DNA of 57,633 bases from Vreelandella rituensis (GCF_003336665.1 NZ_QPIJ01000022.1:1-57633); one strand, 5' to 3'; counted from the stretch's first letter, positions 24,834 to 35,048 are shown. The notes: generated by a model from the letters alone, not told the origin. Translations and numbers: made by a program.

Positions 24834-24836
24834 GTT

Positions 24837-25160
24837 TCAACGTTCGAGTTTTTCCAGTTTGCCCGGTTTGCCATCCCACTCTTCCGCATCCGGCAAGGGA
24901 TCTTTCTTTTCGGTGATGTTGGGCCACACTTCAGCCAGCTCGGCGTTGATTTCAGTGAAGCTTTCTTGATTTTCCGGTAGCTCGTCTTCGGAGAAGATGG
25001 CCTCCGCCGGGCACTCCGGCTCGCACAAGGCGCAGTCGATACACTCATCGGGGTGAATGACCAGGAAGTTCGGCCCTTCATAAAAGCAGTCGACCGGGCA
25101 TACTTCCACACAGTCGGTGTATTTGCATTGGATGCAGTTTTCGGTAACGACAAACGTCAT
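24837..25160 (-). CDS. fdxA: 7Fe ferredoxin FdxA
   Basis: A 107-residue ferredoxin of the Azotobacter vinelandii FdI / Pseudomonas FdxA type. The N-terminal cysteine pattern [18 protein letters not shown] and the second set [12 protein letters not shown] carry one 3Fe-4S and one 4Fe-4S cluster. The C-terminal acidic extension (to LEKLER) is typical of this longer class. It lies downstream of mutS on the same strand, as in Pseudomonas, and converges on the small RNA. Its physiological partner is not shown by the sequence. Confidence 0.95.
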   Translation of the reverse strand: MTFVVTENCIQCKYTDCVEVCPVDCFYEGPNFLVIHPDECIDCALCEPECPAEAIFSEDELPENQESFTEINAELAEVWPNITEKKDPLPDAEEWDGKPGKLEKLER

Positions 25161-25311
25161 CTCGATATCCCTCTTGCTTGGCCGGGCCGCATTGGCGCCC
25201 GGCGGTCGTGAATGGTCTAAGTGTGTATGGTTATAAAGCGATAGGTTTTTATAAAGAAAAAATTATCGCCACATTCTAGTCGGGGGGCTATCCCGGCGGC
25301 AAGCTCTATCC

Positions 25312-27912
25312 CTACAGCAGGTCGCGCCATTGATACAGCATGGCCAGGGCCTCGCGTGGGCTCAGGTCATCCAGCGCCAATTGGGACAATGATTCCACCA
25401 CCGGGTGGGGGGCGGCGGCAAACAGGTCTGCCTGGTGCGGCGAAGCGACGCCCCCCGGTTCTTTCCCAAGGTCATTAACCAGGCTTCTTGGCGCCAGCGC
25501 ATCCTGATCGATTTCCCGTTGTTCGAGTGTCACCAGCTTTTCTCTTGCCCGGGCGATCACTGGCGACGGTACCCCGGCGAGCTGCGCCACTTGCAGGCCG
25601 TAGCTTTGGCTTGCCGGCCCCGGTTCGATACGGTGCATGAACACGATGCCTTCGCCATGTTCCGTTGCGGTCAGGTGCACATTGGCCACCCCTTCGATAT
25701 GCTCCGGCATCGCGGTCATTTCGAAATAATGCGTGGCGAACAGGGTCAATGCCTGGGTCTGTGCGAGATGTTCGGCACTTGCCCAGGCCAACGAAAGGCC
25801 GTCGAAAGTGCTTGTGCCGCGACCGATTTCATCCATCAGCACCAGGCTCTGAGCGGTGGCGTTATGCAGGATGTTGGCGGTTTCGGTCATTTCCACCATA
25901 AAGGTGGAGCGCCCGCCGGCCAGGTCATCACTGGAGCCGATACGGGTGAAGATGCGATCCACCGGCCCGATTCGGGCTTCATCAGCCGGCACGAAGCTTC
26001 CTGCATGCGCCAGCAGCGTGATCAATGCCGCCTGGCGCATATAAGTCGATTTACCCCCCATATTGGGGCCGGTAATGATCAGCATGTGCTGTTGCTGATC
26101 CAGGCTCAGATCATTGGGTACGAAGGGCGTTTCGCTGACCTGCTCGACCACGGGGTGACGCCCGGCCTTGACCTCTATGCCACCGGCCTCGCTTAGCGTG
26201 GGGCGTACCCAATGCAGGGTCTGCGCCCGTTCACTGAACGCACAGAGGACATCCAGTTCCGCCACGGCGCGAAAGGTGGCCTGAAGCGGATGGAGTGTTT
26301 CATTGAGCTCGCTCAGCAAGCTGTCGTAGAGCCATTTTTCCCGCGCCAGGGCGCGGGACCTTGCCGATAAGGCCTTGTCCTCGAACTCCTTGAGCTCGGG
26401 AATGATGAAACGCTCGGCATTTTTGAGCGTCTGGCGACGAATATAGTCGGCGGGCGCGCTCTGAGCCTGGGCGCGGGGCAACTCGATGAAATAGCCGTGG
26501 ACCCGGTTATAACCCACTTTCAAGTGGGCAAGCCCGGTGCGCTGGCGTTCGCGGGTTTCCAGCTCCACCAGATAGGCACCGGCGTTTTCCGCCATGCCGC
26601 GATGCTCGTCAAGCTCGCTATCGTAGCCCTCGGCAATCACGCCGCCATCGCGAATCACCACTGGAGGGTTGTCGATCAAGGCGCGTTGCAAGGTGGCGCT
26701 AAGCTCGGGGAAAGGGCGGGTATGGGTCTTGAGCACATCCAGGGCGCTGCCAGGCTCGACTTCCGTCAGTTGCCGTTCAAGATCGGGGAGAACGGCCAGG
26801 GCATCGCGCAGGCGGGCCAGATCGCGTGGCCGGGCGCTGTAAAGCGCCACGCGCGCCAGAATGCGTTCCACGTCGCCTACCGCGCTCAATGTTTCGCGCA
26901 AGGTCATGTAGGCAGCCTCAAGCGCAAGCAATGCCACGGCGGCCTGGCGTGCGGTGACGATATCGCGTTGACGCAAGGGTCGGTTCAGCCAGCGCTTGAG
27001 CAGACGTGACCCCATGGCCGTGGTGCAGGTATCGAGGACGCTGGCCAGGGTGTTATCGGTGGTGCCACCGAGATTGATGTCGATTTCGAGATTGCGCCGG
27101 CTGGCGGCATCGATGACCACGGTGTCGTCGCGGTTTTCCACGGCAATGGCGGTGACATGCGGCAGGCGCGAGCGCTGGGTGTCGCGGGCATAATCGATCA
27201 GCACGCCGGCGGCGACTAGCGCCGTTTCCAGGTGGGCGCAACCGAAGCCGCGTAGATCCTGTACCTCGAATTGATCGCATAGGCTTCGAATGGCGCTTTC
27301 CAGGTCGAATAGCCAGTCGCTCTGACGGCACACGCCGCGTTGCTGGGCGAGTCCGCCGGGCAGTGCCAGGTCTTCCGGAACCAGCAATTCGGCAGGTGCC
27401 AGGCGGGTGAGTTCAGCCAGCATTTCGGCATCGCCTTCCACTTCCAGCACACTGAAGCGACCACTGGAAAGTTCCAGCCAAGCCAGGCCCCAGTGCGGCC
27501 CTTTGGAATACAGGGCGGCCAGGACATTGTCGCGCCGGGCGTCGAGCAGGGCTTCATCATGCAGGGTGCCGGGTGTGACGATACGCACCACCTTGCGCTC
27601 CACCGGTCCCTTGCTGGTGGCGGGGTCACCCACTTGTTCACAGATCGCCACGGACTCGCCGGCTCCTACCAACCGCGCTAGATAGCCCTCGGCACTGTGG
27701 TAGGGTATTCCTGCCATGGGAATCGGTTTGCCGCCGGACTGGCCGCGCTGGGTGAGCGTGATATCCAGAAGCGTGGCGGCGCGCTTGGCATCATCGAAAA
27801 ACAGCTCGTAAAAATCCCCCATGCGATAAAACAGCAGAACCTCGGGGTGGTCGCGTTTGATCGAGAGGTATTGCGTGATCATCGGCGTATTTGCTGGACT
27901 GGCCTGGGACAT
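25312..27912 (-). CDS. mutS: DNA mismatch repair protein MutS
   Basis: An 866-residue mismatch-recognition ATPase. Phe34-Tyr-Glu36 in MGDFYELF inserts at the mismatch. The connector, lever and clamp domains (about 130-540) follow, then the ATPase with Walker [10 protein letters not shown], the [16 protein letters not shown]alker B/signature and ATHYFEMT. The C-terminal dimerisation tail ends [20 protein letters not shown] 27912 is chosen because AGGAAG lies just upstream and [16 protein letters not shown] is the normal beginning; the frame opens 19 codons earlier. It is divergent from pncC, as in pseudomonads. Confidence 0.97.
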   Translation of the reverse strand: MSQASPANTPMITQYLSIKRDHPEVLLFYRMGDFYELFFDDAKRAATLLDITLTQRGQSGGKPIPMAGIPYHSAEGYLARLVGAGESVAICEQVGDPATSKGPVERKVVRIVTPGTLHDEALLDARRDNVLAALYSKGPHWGLAWLELSSGRFSVLEVEGDAEMLAELTRLAPAELLVPEDLALPGGLAQQRGVCRQSDWLFDLESAIRSLCDQFEVQDLRGFGCAHLETALVAAGVLIDYARDTQRSRLPHVTAIAVENRDDTVVIDAASRRNLEIDINLGGTTDNTLASVLDTCTTAMGSRLLKRWLNRPLRQRDIVTARQAAVALLALEAAYMTLRETLSAVGDVERILARVALYSARPRDLARLRDALAVLPDLERQLTEVEPGSALDVLKTHTRPFPELSATLQRALIDNPPVVIRDGGVIAEGYDSELDEHRGMAENAGAYLVELETRERQRTGLAHLKVGYNRVHGYFIELPRAQAQSAPADYIRRQTLKNAERFIIPELKEFEDKALSARSRALAREKWLYDSLLSELNETLHPLQATFRAVAELDVLCAFSERAQTLHWVRPTLSEAGGIEVKAGRHPVVEQVSETPFVPNDLSLDQQQHMLIITGPNMGGKSTYMRQAALITLLAHAGSFVPADEARIGPVDRIFTRIGSSDDLAGGRSTFMVEMTETANILHNATAQSLVLMDEIGRGTSTFDGLSLAWASAEHLAQTQALTLFATHYFEMTAMPEHIEGVANVHLTATEHGEGIVFMHRIEPGPASQSYGLQVAQLAGVPSPVIARAREKLVTLEQREIDQDALAPRSLVNDLGKEPGGVASPHQADLFAAAPHPVVESLSQLALDDLSPREALAMLYQWRDLL

Positions 27913-28118
27913 GAGCTTCCTGATTGAGCGTGGCGCCCGGCAGCACGATCTGGCGGTGGCGGGCGGCATGTTCTGTGGGCAAGGAGAACGCGGTATTCTA
28001 CGCTGAACTGATCATCGAGATGAAGCTGTCACCGTCATGAACTCATTAGGGTTCACTATCATGTATTCTGCATTCTTCACCCTCGTCGATGTAAACCCGT
28101 CATCATCAAGGAGCCGAC

Positions 28119-28643
28119 ATGCCACGCCTACCCCATGCACTTCCTATGTACGAATCAGAACCGGGGGCGCTGGCCGAGCATCTGGGGCGGCTATGTCGTG
28201 AGCATCGAATAGAGGTGACCACTGCGGAATCCTGTACCGGTGGCGGCATTGCCGCCGCGATCACCGAGGTGGCGGGGAGTTCGGCATATTTCACTACCGG
28301 CTACGTCACCTATGCCGATACGGCCAAGACACGCCTGCTGGGGGTGAAGCCCGCGCTGCTCGACGCTCATGGCGCGGTCAGCCGAGATGTGGTTCAAGCC
28401 ATGGTGGAAGGTGCCTGTCGAGACAGTGGGGCGCAACTGGCGGTGGCGGTGAGTGGCGTGGCGGGACCGGGCGGTGGCAGTGACGCCAAACCGGTGGGCA
28501 CCGTCTGGCTTGCCTGGGGCAATCTGTCGCACCAGCAGGTGGAGTGCTTTCACTTTTCAGGCAGTCGTCAGGCGGTACGCGAGCAGGCAGTGCATCAAGC
28601 CCTTGCCGGGTTGATCCTGTGGATCGAGACCATGGCTGAGTAG
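28119..28643 (+). CDS. pncC: Nicotinamide-nucleotide amidohydrolase (CinA C-terminal family)
   Basis: A 174-residue CinA_C domain protein that deamidates NMN to nicotinate mononucleotide in NAD recycling. The catalytic serine region is TTAESCTGGGIAAAITEV (about 28-45). SSAYFTTGYVTYAD and AVSGVAGPGGGSDAKPVGTVW are the other family blocks. It lacks the N-terminal MoaB-like domain of full CinA. AAGGAG precedes the ATG. It sits just before recA, a conserved and often co-transcribed arrangement (cinA-recA). Confidence 0.93.
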   Translation: MPRLPHALPMYESEPGALAEHLGRLCREHRIEVTTAESCTGGGIAAAITEVAGSSAYFTTGYVTYADTAKTRLLGVKPALLDAHGAVSRDVVQAMVEGACRDSGAQLAVAVSGVAGPGGGSDAKPVGTVWLAWGNLSHQQVECFHFSGSRQAVREQAVHQALAGLILWIETMAE

Positions 28644-28716
28644 CAAAAACACAGCAGAGATTAAATCGATTGCTGAGCGATATGCGTTTTTTTGCGCAGC
28701 AATATTTGGCATAATA

Positions 28717-28732
28717 CTGGCTAATTATACAG
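28717..28732. promoter_or_regulatory. LexA box upstream of recA
   Basis: CTGGCTAATTATACAG fits the gammaproteobacterial SOS box CTG-N10-CAG, with the extended TACTG and AT-rich centre. It lies 20 bases before the recA start, next to likely promoter sequence (CATAAT at 28710). recA should be LexA-repressed and damage-inducible. Confidence 0.85.
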
Positions 28733-28752
28733 CTTATGATGAGGAGCCTTGA

Positions 28753-29862
28753 ATGGCACAGGATGACAACCGCGCCAAGGCGCTGAATGCAGCACTCAGC
28801 CAGATTGATCGTCAGTTCGGTAAAGGCACCGTCATGCGTCTGGGTGATACGCCCCGTGTGGTCATGCCGTCGGTTTCCACGGGTTCATTGGGGCTGGATA
28901 TCGCCCTGGGTATCGGGGGGCTGCCCTATGGCCGTGTAGTGGAAATCTTCGGCCCGGAATCCTCGGGCAAGACCACACTGACGCTGGCCGTGATTGCCGA
29001 GGCCCAGAAGCAAGGCAAGACCTGTGCCTTCGTTGACGCCGAGCACGCCCTTGACCCCAGCTATGCCGAAAAACTCGGCGTCAACCTGGACGATCTGCTG
29101 GTGTCCCAGCCGGATACCGGTGAGCAGGCCTTGGAAGTCACCGACATGCTGGTGCGTTCCGGCGGCGTCGACGTCATCGTCATCGACTCGGTGGCGGCGC
29201 TTACGCCACGAGCGGAAATCGAAGGTGAGATGGGCGATACTCACGTCGGCTTGCAGGCACGCTTGATGTCTCAAGCCTTGCGCAAGATTGCCGGTAACAT
29301 CAAGAATGCCAACTGCCTGGTTATTTTCATCAACCAGATCCGTATGAAAATCGGGGTGATGTTCGGTTCACCCGAAACTACTACCGGGGGCAATGCGCTG
29401 AAGTTCTATGCCAGCGTGCGTCTGGATATTCGTCGCACCGGCTCGGTGAAGGTCGGCGATGAAGTCACCGGCAACGAAACTCGCGTGAAGGTCGTCAAGA
29501 ACAAGGTGGCGCCGCCGTTCCGTCAGGCAGAGTTCCAGATTCTCTACGGCAAGGGCATTTATCATGCCGGTGAGGTGATCGATCTCGGCGTGCAGTGCAA
29601 CCTGGTCGACAAGGCCGGTGCCTGGTACAGCTACAAGGGCAAGAAGATCGGCCAGGGCAAGGCCAATTCGGCGCAGTACCTGGAAGACAACCCGGCGATC
29701 ATGGAAGAAATCGAAGCCCAGATTCGCGCCCAGCTGCTGGCTCCCGTGGAACCGAAAAAAGACAAGGAGGCTGCCAAGGGCAAAGAACCTGCCAAGGGTA
29801 AAGAGCCTGCCGTTGCGCCCGCCGACACGTCGATCGAGCCTCCCGAAGACGACCTGATCTAA
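28753..29862 (+). CDS. recA: Recombinase RecA
   Basis: A 369-residue strand-exchange ATPase and LexA co-protease. Walker [10 protein letters not shown] is at about 67-75, Walker [13 protein letters not shown] follows, and the L1/L2 regions ([35 protein letters not shown] in part) are intact. The C-terminal tail carries a lysine-rich tandem repeat ([11 protein letters not shown]) before the acidic end PPEDDLI, making it about 16 residues longer than E. coli RecA. GAGGAG lies six bases before the ATG. An SOS box lies upstream, and recX follows at once. Confidence 0.98.
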   Translation: MAQDDNRAKALNAALSQIDRQFGKGTVMRLGDTPRVVMPSVSTGSLGLDIALGIGGLPYGRVVEIFGPESSGKTTLTLAVIAEAQKQGKTCAFVDAEHALDPSYAEKLGVNLDDLLVSQPDTGEQALEVTDMLVRSGGVDVIVIDSVAALTPRAEIEGEMGDTHVGLQARLMSQALRKIAGNIKNANCLVIFINQIRMKIGVMFGSPETTTGGNALKFYASVRLDIRRTGSVKVGDEVTGNETRVKVVKNKVAPPFRQAEFQILYGKGIYHAGEVIDLGVQCNLVDKAGAWYSYKGKKIGQGKANSAQYLEDNPAIMEEIEAQIRAQLLAPVEPKKDKEAAKGKEPAKGKEPAVAPADTSIEPPEDDLI

Positions 29863-29865
29863 CCC

Positions 29866-30318
29866 ATGGCCGGTGCGGCGACACCCCGCGAGGCTGCCAT
29901 TATTCTCCTGGCTCGGCGCGAGTACTCGCGCGCCGAGTTACGGCTACGCTTGACCCGCAAGGGGCATGCAGCGGACGAGATAGAGGCGTGCCTGGATACC
30001 CTGGCTGAGCAGGGCCTGCAGTCGGATGCGCGCTTTGCCGAAAGCTTCGTGCGCTCTCGGGTCATGCGAGGTCAGGGGCCGATTCGTATCCGCGGCGAGC
30101 TTTTTCAACGAGGAATCGACAAAAATCTTGCGCGCGATGCCATCGAAGCAGTGGTCGAGCAAGAGCGAATCGACTGGTTCGCCTTGGCCGAAAAGACGCT
30201 GTCACGGCGCTTTTCCACGCCTGGCGACATACCCAAGGAACGTGCCCGGCGTGAGCGCTTTCTGGCCTCGCGGGGGTTTGATTTCGAACAGATTCGCCAT
30301 GCGCTTGATTGCCTGTAA
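29866..30318 (+). CDS. recX: Regulatory protein RecX
   Basis: A 150-residue all-helical RecX, which binds RecA filaments and restrains their growth and ATPase activity. The three tandem three-helix repeats are visible. Landmarks are the YSRAELRLRLTRKGH block, the family motif DDARFA-like QSDARFAESFVRSR, the GPIRIRGELFQRGI block, and the C-terminal RRERFLASRGFDFEQIRHAL. It begins three bases after recA and is probably co-transcribed with it under LexA control. Confidence 0.94.
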   Translation: MAGAATPREAAIILLARREYSRAELRLRLTRKGHAADEIEACLDTLAEQGLQSDARFAESFVRSRVMRGQGPIRIRGELFQRGIDKNLARDAIEAVVEQERIDWFALAEKTLSRRFSTPGDIPKERARRERFLASRGFDFEQIRHALDCL

Positions 30319-30340
30319 CGCTTCTTCTCCTGTCCGTGGC

Positions 30341-30368
30341 TTTAGTCATTTGCCAACTGCGCTATAAT
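30341..30368 (+). promoter_or_regulatory. Candidate sigma-70 promoter of alaS
   Basis: A perfect TATAAT lies at 30363-30368 with a weak TTTAGT -35 at 30341-30346 (16-base spacer), 77 bases before alaS. Confidence 0.5.
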
Positions 30369-30444
30369 GCCTGTCTTTCTTTGCGACCCCGACGGGTAGT
30401 GGCTCAAGCGCCCTGGGGCATCATGTTTCTTTTTTGGATACCCT

Positions 30445-33054
30445 ATGAAAAGCGCAGACATCAGACAGGCCTTTCTTAAATTCTTTGAAGAACAGGGGCA
30501 TACCGTCGTTTCCAGCAGTTCGCTGGTGCCGGGAAACGACCCGACCCTGCTTTTCACCAATGCCGGCATGGTGCCGTTCAAGGATGTATTTCTGGGGCGC
30601 GACCCGCGCCCCTATGTGCGCGCAACCTCGGCTCAGCGCTGCGTGCGTGCCGGTGGCAAGCACAACGATCTGGATAACGTGGGGTATACCGCTCGTCACC
30701 ACACCTTCTTCGAGATGTTGGGGAACTTCAGCTTCGGCGATTATTTCAAGCGCGAGGCCATTCGCTTCGCCTGGACGTTCCTGACCGAAACCCTGGGGCT
30801 GCCCAAGAGCAAGCTCTGGGTCACGGTCCATATCAGCGATGATGAAGCTGAGCGCATCTGGAAGGATGAGATCGGTATCGACCCTGAGCGTTTCTCCCGG
30901 CTGGATGAAGACAACTTCTGGCAGATGGGCGATACCGGCCCCTGCGGGCCGAGTTCCGAGATATTTTTCGATCATGGTCCCGAGGTCTGGGGCGGCCCGC
31001 CGGGAAGCCCAGAGGAAGACGGCGATCGTTATATCGAAATCTGGAACCTGGTGTTCATGCAGTTCGACCGTGACGCAAGCGGTACCTTGAACCCATTGCC
31101 CAAGCCGTCCATCGATACCGGTATGGGGCTGGAACGTGTCGCCGCTGTCATGCAAGGCGTACATTCCAACTACGAAATCGACCTGTTCCAGAATCTGCTC
31201 GCGGCGGCGGCTGAGGTAACCGGGTTCAACAACACGGAAAACCCTTCCCTGCGAGTGATCGCTGACCATATCCGTTCCTGTGCCTTCCTGATCGCTGATG
31301 GCGTCCTGCCCTCCAACGAGGGACGCGGTTATGTGTTGCGTCGCATCATTCGCCGCGCTATTCGTCACGGCCATACCCTAGGCGCCGAGGGGCCGTTCTT
31401 CCATCGGTTGGTGGATGCGCTGGATGTGGAAATGGGCGAGGCCTACCCGGAATTGCGCGAAGCGCGCGAGCAGATCGCCCGTGTGCTGCTGAAAGAGGAA
31501 GAGCAGTTTGCGCGCACTCTGGACCACGGCATCACACTGTTGGAAACCGCGCTGGACAAGCTGGAAGGCGTGGTGCTGCCCGGCGAAACCGTCTTCAAGT
31601 TGTACGACACCTACGGCTTCCCCTATGACCTCACGGCGGATGTATGCCGTGAGCGGGGGGTGCAGCTGGACGAAGAAGGCTTCAAGCGCGAGCTTGACGC
31701 CCAGCGTGAACGGGCGCGTGCCGCCAGCCAATTCGGCGCAGAGGCCAGCATCAATATCGAGCTTGAAGGTAAGACCGACTTCACTGGCTACGAGCAGCTG
31801 GAAGACAGTGCCCAGGTCATCGCGCTGATGGATAGCGCCGGCAATGAACTTGCCACCCTGAAAGCTGGCAAGAAAGGTTTGGTGGTGCTGGACCGCACGC
31901 CGTTCTACGCCGAGTCCGGCGGGCAGGCGGGCGATACCGGCTATCTCTACTTGGCCAACGGCCGGTTCGAGGTGACCGATACGCAAAAATACGCAAGCCA
32001 CCACCTGCATCACGGGGTGCTGGTGGAAGGCGAGCTGACCGTCGGCGAGCCGGTGACCACCCAGGTGGATGCCGGTCTGCGCGATGCCACGGTGCGCAAT
32101 CACTCGGCCACGCATTTGTTGCACAAGGCATTGCGCATGGTGCTTGGCGATCACGTTCAGCAGAAAGGTTCCTTGGTGACCGCTGAGCGGCTGCGTTTCG
32201 ACTTCAGCCACTTCGAGCCCATGACCGCAGAACAGCTGGACGAGGTCGAGCGCATCGTCAATACGCAAATATTGGCCAATGCGCCGACCCGAACCGAACA
32301 GATGAGCCTGGAGCAGGCCAAGGCCAAGGGGGCGGCGGCCCTCTTCGAGGCCAAGTACGACGATAATGTCCGCGTGCTTACCATCGGCCCTGACGATTTT
32401 TCCATCGAGTTATGCGGTGGTACCCATGTGGGTCGCAGCGGCGATATCGGCTGCTTTCATGTGGTCTCGGAAGTGGGTATCGCCTCGGGAGTGCGGCGCA
32501 TCGAAGCGATTACCGGTGAGAATGCCTTGAGCTATTTCCGTGAGCAGGAAAGTTGTTTGAATCGCATCGGTGAACGCCTGAAGGTCAAACCCGAACAACT
32601 GGAGTCGCGGGTCGAATCATTGGTCGAGCGTAACCGTACGCTGGAAAAAGAGCTCGAACAGCTCAAGGGCAAGCTGGCCAGTGCAGCAGGCAGCGATATG
32701 TTGAGTCAAGCCCGTGAGATCAGCGGTGTCAAGCTTCTCGCTACACAGCTGGAAGGCGTTTCCGGAAAGGAATTGCGCGGTATGCTCGACCAGCTCAAGA
32801 ACAAGCTGGGTTCAGGCGTTATCGTGCTGGCGGTGGCCGACGAAGCCGCCGGTAAGGTCAGCTTGATTGCCGGGGTCACCCAGGACCTGACGGATCGCGT
32901 CAAGGCGGGCGAGCTGGTCAATTTCGTGGCTTCCCAGGTAGGCGGTAAAGGCGGTGGTCGTGCCGATATGGCGCAGGCCGGAGGAAGTCAGCCGGAGGCC
33001 TTGCCCGGTGCTCTGGAAAGTGTTCCCGGCTGGTTGGAAACTCAGCTCGGCTAA
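30445..33054 (+). CDS. alaS: Alanine--tRNA ligase
   Basis: An 869-residue class II synthetase. The catalytic domain has [17 protein letters not shown], motif 2 [15 protein letters not shown], and motif 3 region [12 protein letters not shown] to about residue 235. The tRNA-recognition domain follows. The editing domain has the zinc-binding [11 protein letters not shown] and [13 protein letters not shown] motifs (about 555-670). The C-terminal coiled coil and DHHA1-type C-Ala domain ([15 protein letters not shown]) are complete. An alaS-lysC-csrA order is common in this group. Confidence 0.97.
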   Translation: MKSADIRQAFLKFFEEQGHTVVSSSSLVPGNDPTLLFTNAGMVPFKDVFLGRDPRPYVRATSAQRCVRAGGKHNDLDNVGYTARHHTFFEMLGNFSFGDYFKREAIRFAWTFLTETLGLPKSKLWVTVHISDDEAERIWKDEIGIDPERFSRLDEDNFWQMGDTGPCGPSSEIFFDHGPEVWGGPPGSPEEDGDRYIEIWNLVFMQFDRDASGTLNPLPKPSIDTGMGLERVAAVMQGVHSNYEIDLFQNLLAAAAEVTGFNNTENPSLRVIADHIRSCAFLIADGVLPSNEGRGYVLRRIIRRAIRHGHTLGAEGPFFHRLVDALDVEMGEAYPELREAREQIARVLLKEEEQFARTLDHGITLLETALDKLEGVVLPGETVFKLYDTYGFPYDLTADVCRERGVQLDEEGFKRELDAQRERARAASQFGAEASINIELEGKTDFTGYEQLEDSAQVIALMDSAGNELATLKAGKKGLVVLDRTPFYAESGGQAGDTGYLYLANGRFEVTDTQKYASHHLHHGVLVEGELTVGEPVTTQVDAGLRDATVRNHSATHLLHKALRMVLGDHVQQKGSLVTAERLRFDFSHFEPMTAEQLDEVERIVNTQILANAPTRTEQMSLEQAKAKGAAALFEAKYDDNVRVLTIGPDDFSIELCGGTHVGRSGDIGCFHVVSEVGIASGVRRIEAITGENALSYFREQESCLNRIGERLKVKPEQLESRVESLVERNRTLEKELEQLKGKLASAAGSDMLSQAREISGVKLLATQLEGVSGKELRGMLDQLKNKLGSGVIVLAVADEAAGKVSLIAGVTQDLTDRVKAGELVNFVASQVGGKGGGRADMAQAGGSQPEALPGALESVPGWLETQLG

Positions 33055-33096
33055 AAAAACCGGGCCGGTGGCGAAATGCTCCGGCCCGGTTTTTTG
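33054..33096 (+). terminator. Rho-independent terminator after alaS
   Basis: A 15-bp stem, A6CCGGGCCGG-type left arm (33054-33068) and CCGGCCCGGT6-type right arm (33081-33095), with a 12-base loop. The A-run and T-run make it symmetrical. It begins at the last base of the alaS stop codon. Confidence 0.9.
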
Positions 33097-33166
33097 TTAT
33101 TATCCTTGTTATTCATTTTGCATTTTCATTCACCCTCCATTCCCGGACGAACAGGAAAAACCGCAT

Positions 33167-34417
33167 ATGGCACTATACGTACAGAAGTTCGGCGGTACCT
33201 CGGTGGGCTCTCCTGAGCGCATCAAGGCCGTGGCGGAAAAGGTCAAGGGCTTCCGCGACCAGGGCCATCAGGTCGTGGTGGTGGTCTCCGCCATGAGCGG
33301 CGAAACCAACCGGTTGACCGAATTGGCCCGCTCAATCAATGAAGAACCCACTCCCCGTGAAATGGACATGCTGCTTTCCACCGGTGAGCAGGTGACGATT
33401 TCCTTGCTGGCGATGGCGCTTCAGCAGATCGGTGTTCCGGCTACCTCGCATACCGGTGCCCAGGTGGGTATTCATACCGACAGTGCCTATACCAAGGCGC
33501 GTATCCAGCGTATCGAAACCGATGATCTCAAGGCTGACCTGGATGATGGTCAGGTGGTTGTGGTCGCCGGCTTCCAGGGAGTGGATGAGGATGGCAATAT
33601 CACCACGCTGGGCCGGGGCGGTTCGGATACTACCGGCGTTGCTCTGGCGGCGGCGTTGGGGGCTGATGAATGCCAGATTTACACCGATGTGGATGGCGTC
33701 TATACAACCGACCCCAGGGTATGCACCAAGGCCAAGCGCCTGGAACGCATAACCGTGGAGGAAATGCTTGAGCTTGCCAGCCTGGGCTCGAAGGTGCTGC
33801 AGATCCGCGCGGTCGAATTCGCCGGCAAGTACAACGTTCCCTTACGGGTGCTGTCGAGTTTCGAAGACGGCCCCGGCACCCTGATTGTTGCAGAATCCGA
33901 CCAAGACGAGGACTCCATGGAAGAACCGCTGATTTCCGGTATCGCTTTTACCAAGAACGAAGCTAAGCTGACCCTGTTGAACACGCCTGATGTCCCTGGT
34001 GTTGCATCACGCATTCTCGGGCCGATTGCCGATGCCAATATCGAAGTCGACATGATCGTGCAGAATGTGGCACCAGCAGGCGATTACACCGACTTCACTT
34101 TCACTGTGGCCAAGGGCGACTACAAGGCTACCAAGCGTATTCTCGAAGAGATCGTGATTCCTGATCTGGGCGGCGGTGAGCTGCGTGGCGACGATAATAT
34201 CGCCAAGGTGTCCCTGGTCGGTGTGGGTATGCGTTCGCATGCCGGGGTGGCTTCCAAGATGTTCCGCGTACTGGCGGATGAAAATATTAATATCCGTATG
34301 GTTTCTACCTCGGAAATCAAGATATCGGTCGTCATCGACGAGAAGCGCATGGAACTGGCGGTGAAGGCGTTGCACACGGCGTTTGGGCTGGATAAGTCCG
34401 ATATTGAAAGCGAGTAA
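33167..34417 (+). CDS. lysC: Aspartate kinase
   Basis: A 416-residue monofunctional aspartokinase, the first step to lysine, threonine and methionine. The N-terminal kinase domain has VQKFGGTSVG, SAMSGETNRL and the ATP site around GRGGSDTTGVALAAALGAD and YTDVDGVYTTDPR. Two ACT domains (about 265-410) give feedback regulation. The true start MALYVQKFGG is at 33167 after AGGAAAA; upstream in-frame codons overlap the alaS terminator and are not part of the gene. Expressed separately from alaS. Confidence 0.96.
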   Translation: MALYVQKFGGTSVGSPERIKAVAEKVKGFRDQGHQVVVVVSAMSGETNRLTELARSINEEPTPREMDMLLSTGEQVTISLLAMALQQIGVPATSHTGAQVGIHTDSAYTKARIQRIETDDLKADLDDGQVVVVAGFQGVDEDGNITTLGRGGSDTTGVALAAALGADECQIYTDVDGVYTTDPRVCTKAKRLERITVEEMLELASLGSKVLQIRAVEFAGKYNVPLRVLSSFEDGPGTLIVAESDQDEDSMEEPLISGIAFTKNEAKLTLLNTPDVPGVASRILGPIADANIEVDMIVQNVAPAGDYTDFTFTVAKGDYKATKRILEEIVIPDLGGGELRGDDNIAKVSLVGVGMRSHAGVASKMFRVLADENINIRMVSTSEIKISVVIDEKRMELAVKALHTAFGLDKSDIESE

Positions 34418-34500
34418 CGCTCATATAGCGACCCTTCTACCCTGAAAAGGGACTCGCTACCGGGTGGTGGTGGGCTTTATTTCAACGGGAAGCGTTGAGT

Positions 34501-34591
34501 GCTACAAAACTGGAAGATTGGTGACTGGCATCACCATGCCGCATAATGGCATGGTGACGCTGTTGGCGTGCACATCCCGTTGCTACAAAAC
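34501..34591 (+). repeat. Direct repeat GCTACAAAAC before csrA
   Basis: GCTACAAAAC occurs at 34501-34510 and again at 34582-34591, flanking the palindrome at the csrA promoter. The copies are 81 bases apart. No function is known; they may be protein-binding sites or chance. Confidence 0.4.
34518..34557 (+). promoter_or_regulatory. Candidate csrA promoter with a palindrome around the -10
   Basis: TTGGTG (34518-34523) and CATAAT (34542-34547), 18 bases apart, make a plausible promoter about 65 bases before csrA. The -10 lies inside the loop of a perfect 10-bp inverted repeat, TCACCATGCC (34531-34540) and GGCATGGTGA (34548-34557). No T-run follows, so it looks more like an operator or leader structure than a terminator. 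Confidence 0.5.
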
Positions 34592-34611
34592 GACTGAGAA
34601 GGAGATCAGCC

Positions 34612-34800
34612 ATGCTCATCTTGACCCGCCGTGTCGGCGAAACCCTGATGATCGGTGATGAAGTCACCGTGACTGTACTGGGTGTAAAAGGCAACCAGGT
34701 ACGTATTGGTGTTAATGCACCTAAAGACGTCGCCGTACACCGTGAAGAGATTTATCAGCGCATTCAGCGTGAGAGAAGCAGTGAAGAAGGTGCCGAATAA
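34612..34800 (+). CDS. csrA: Carbon storage regulator CsrA (RsmA)
   Basis: A 62-residue post-transcriptional regulator that dimerises and binds GGA motifs near ribosome sites. The sequence [18 protein letters not shown] and the later [10 protein letters not shown] are canonical, with the RNA-contact residues Leu4 and Arg44 in place. A strong ribosome site (AGAAGGAGA) precedes the ATG; because this is itself a GGA motif, CsrA autoregulation is possible. The lysC-csrA-tRNA-Ser order matches Pseudomonas. Its likely RNA antagonist is encoded 10 kb upstream, at 24585. Confidence 0.97.
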   Translation: MLILTRRVGETLMIGDEVTVTVLGVKGNQVRIGVNAPKDVAVHREEIYQRIQRERSSEEGAE

Positions 34801-34813
34801 AGTGCTTTCCACT

Positions 34814-34828
34814 GCCTGCCGAGCAGGC
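34814..34828 (+). terminator. Weak hairpin after csrA
   Basis: GCCTGC, loop CGA, GCAGGC lies 14 bases after the csrA stop, but only TGTT follows. It is a possible weak terminator. Confidence 0.3.
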
Positions 34829-34889
34829 TGTTCCCGGTGTTGCCAAGCAAGATGGTTTGATGCGGGCGCGAAAAAATCGGCAGGATGAC

Positions 34890-34918
34890 TGGACAAGCAT
34901 CCCTGAAATCGGTAATAT
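34890..34918 (+). promoter_or_regulatory. Promoter of the tRNA-Ser gene with GC-rich discriminator
   Basis: TGGACA (34890-34895), 17-base spacer, TAATAT (34913-34918), followed by the GC-rich TCGCGCCGTGCC. Such discriminators are typical of stringently controlled stable-RNA promoters. Transcription would start about 10 bases before the mature tRNA. Confidence 0.6.
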
Positions 34919-34935
34919 TCGCGCCGTGCCGTTAA

Positions 34936-35028
34936 GGAGAGGTGGCCGAGTGGCTGAAGGCGCTCCCCTGCTAAGGGAGTATAGGGTTTATAGCCCTATC
35001 GAGGGTTCGAATCCCTCTCTCTCCGCCA
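34936..35028 (+). tRNA. tRNA-Ser (anticodon GCT)
   Basis: 93 bases including the encoded CCA. The acceptor stem starts GGAGAGG and closes with TCTCTCC, discriminator G. The anticodon stem CTCCC/GGGAG encloses CTGCTAA, giving anticodon GCT at 34970-34972 (serine AGC/AGU). A long variable arm (TATAGGGTTTATAGCCCTAT) and T-arm GGTTCGAATCC confirm a class II tRNA. Confidence 0.96.
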
Positions 35029-35048
35029 ATCGGTAGATGTGAAGACAA

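Noticed and set aside
24553..24927. Possible small protein on the minus strand across the eno-fdxA gap
   Set aside because: It overlaps fdxA in another frame and is better explained by the small RNA gene; no ribosome site or homology.
25178..25206. CCGGGC/GCCCGG inverted repeat upstream of fdxA
   Set aside because: A six-base stem without a T-run in GC-rich DNA; not distinguishable from chance, and too close to the fdxA start to be a mutS terminator.
32954..33166. Extended N-terminus of lysC reaching back into alaS
   Set aside because: It would be read through the alaS terminator and is unrelated to aspartokinases; MALYVQKFGG at 33167 has its own ribosome site.
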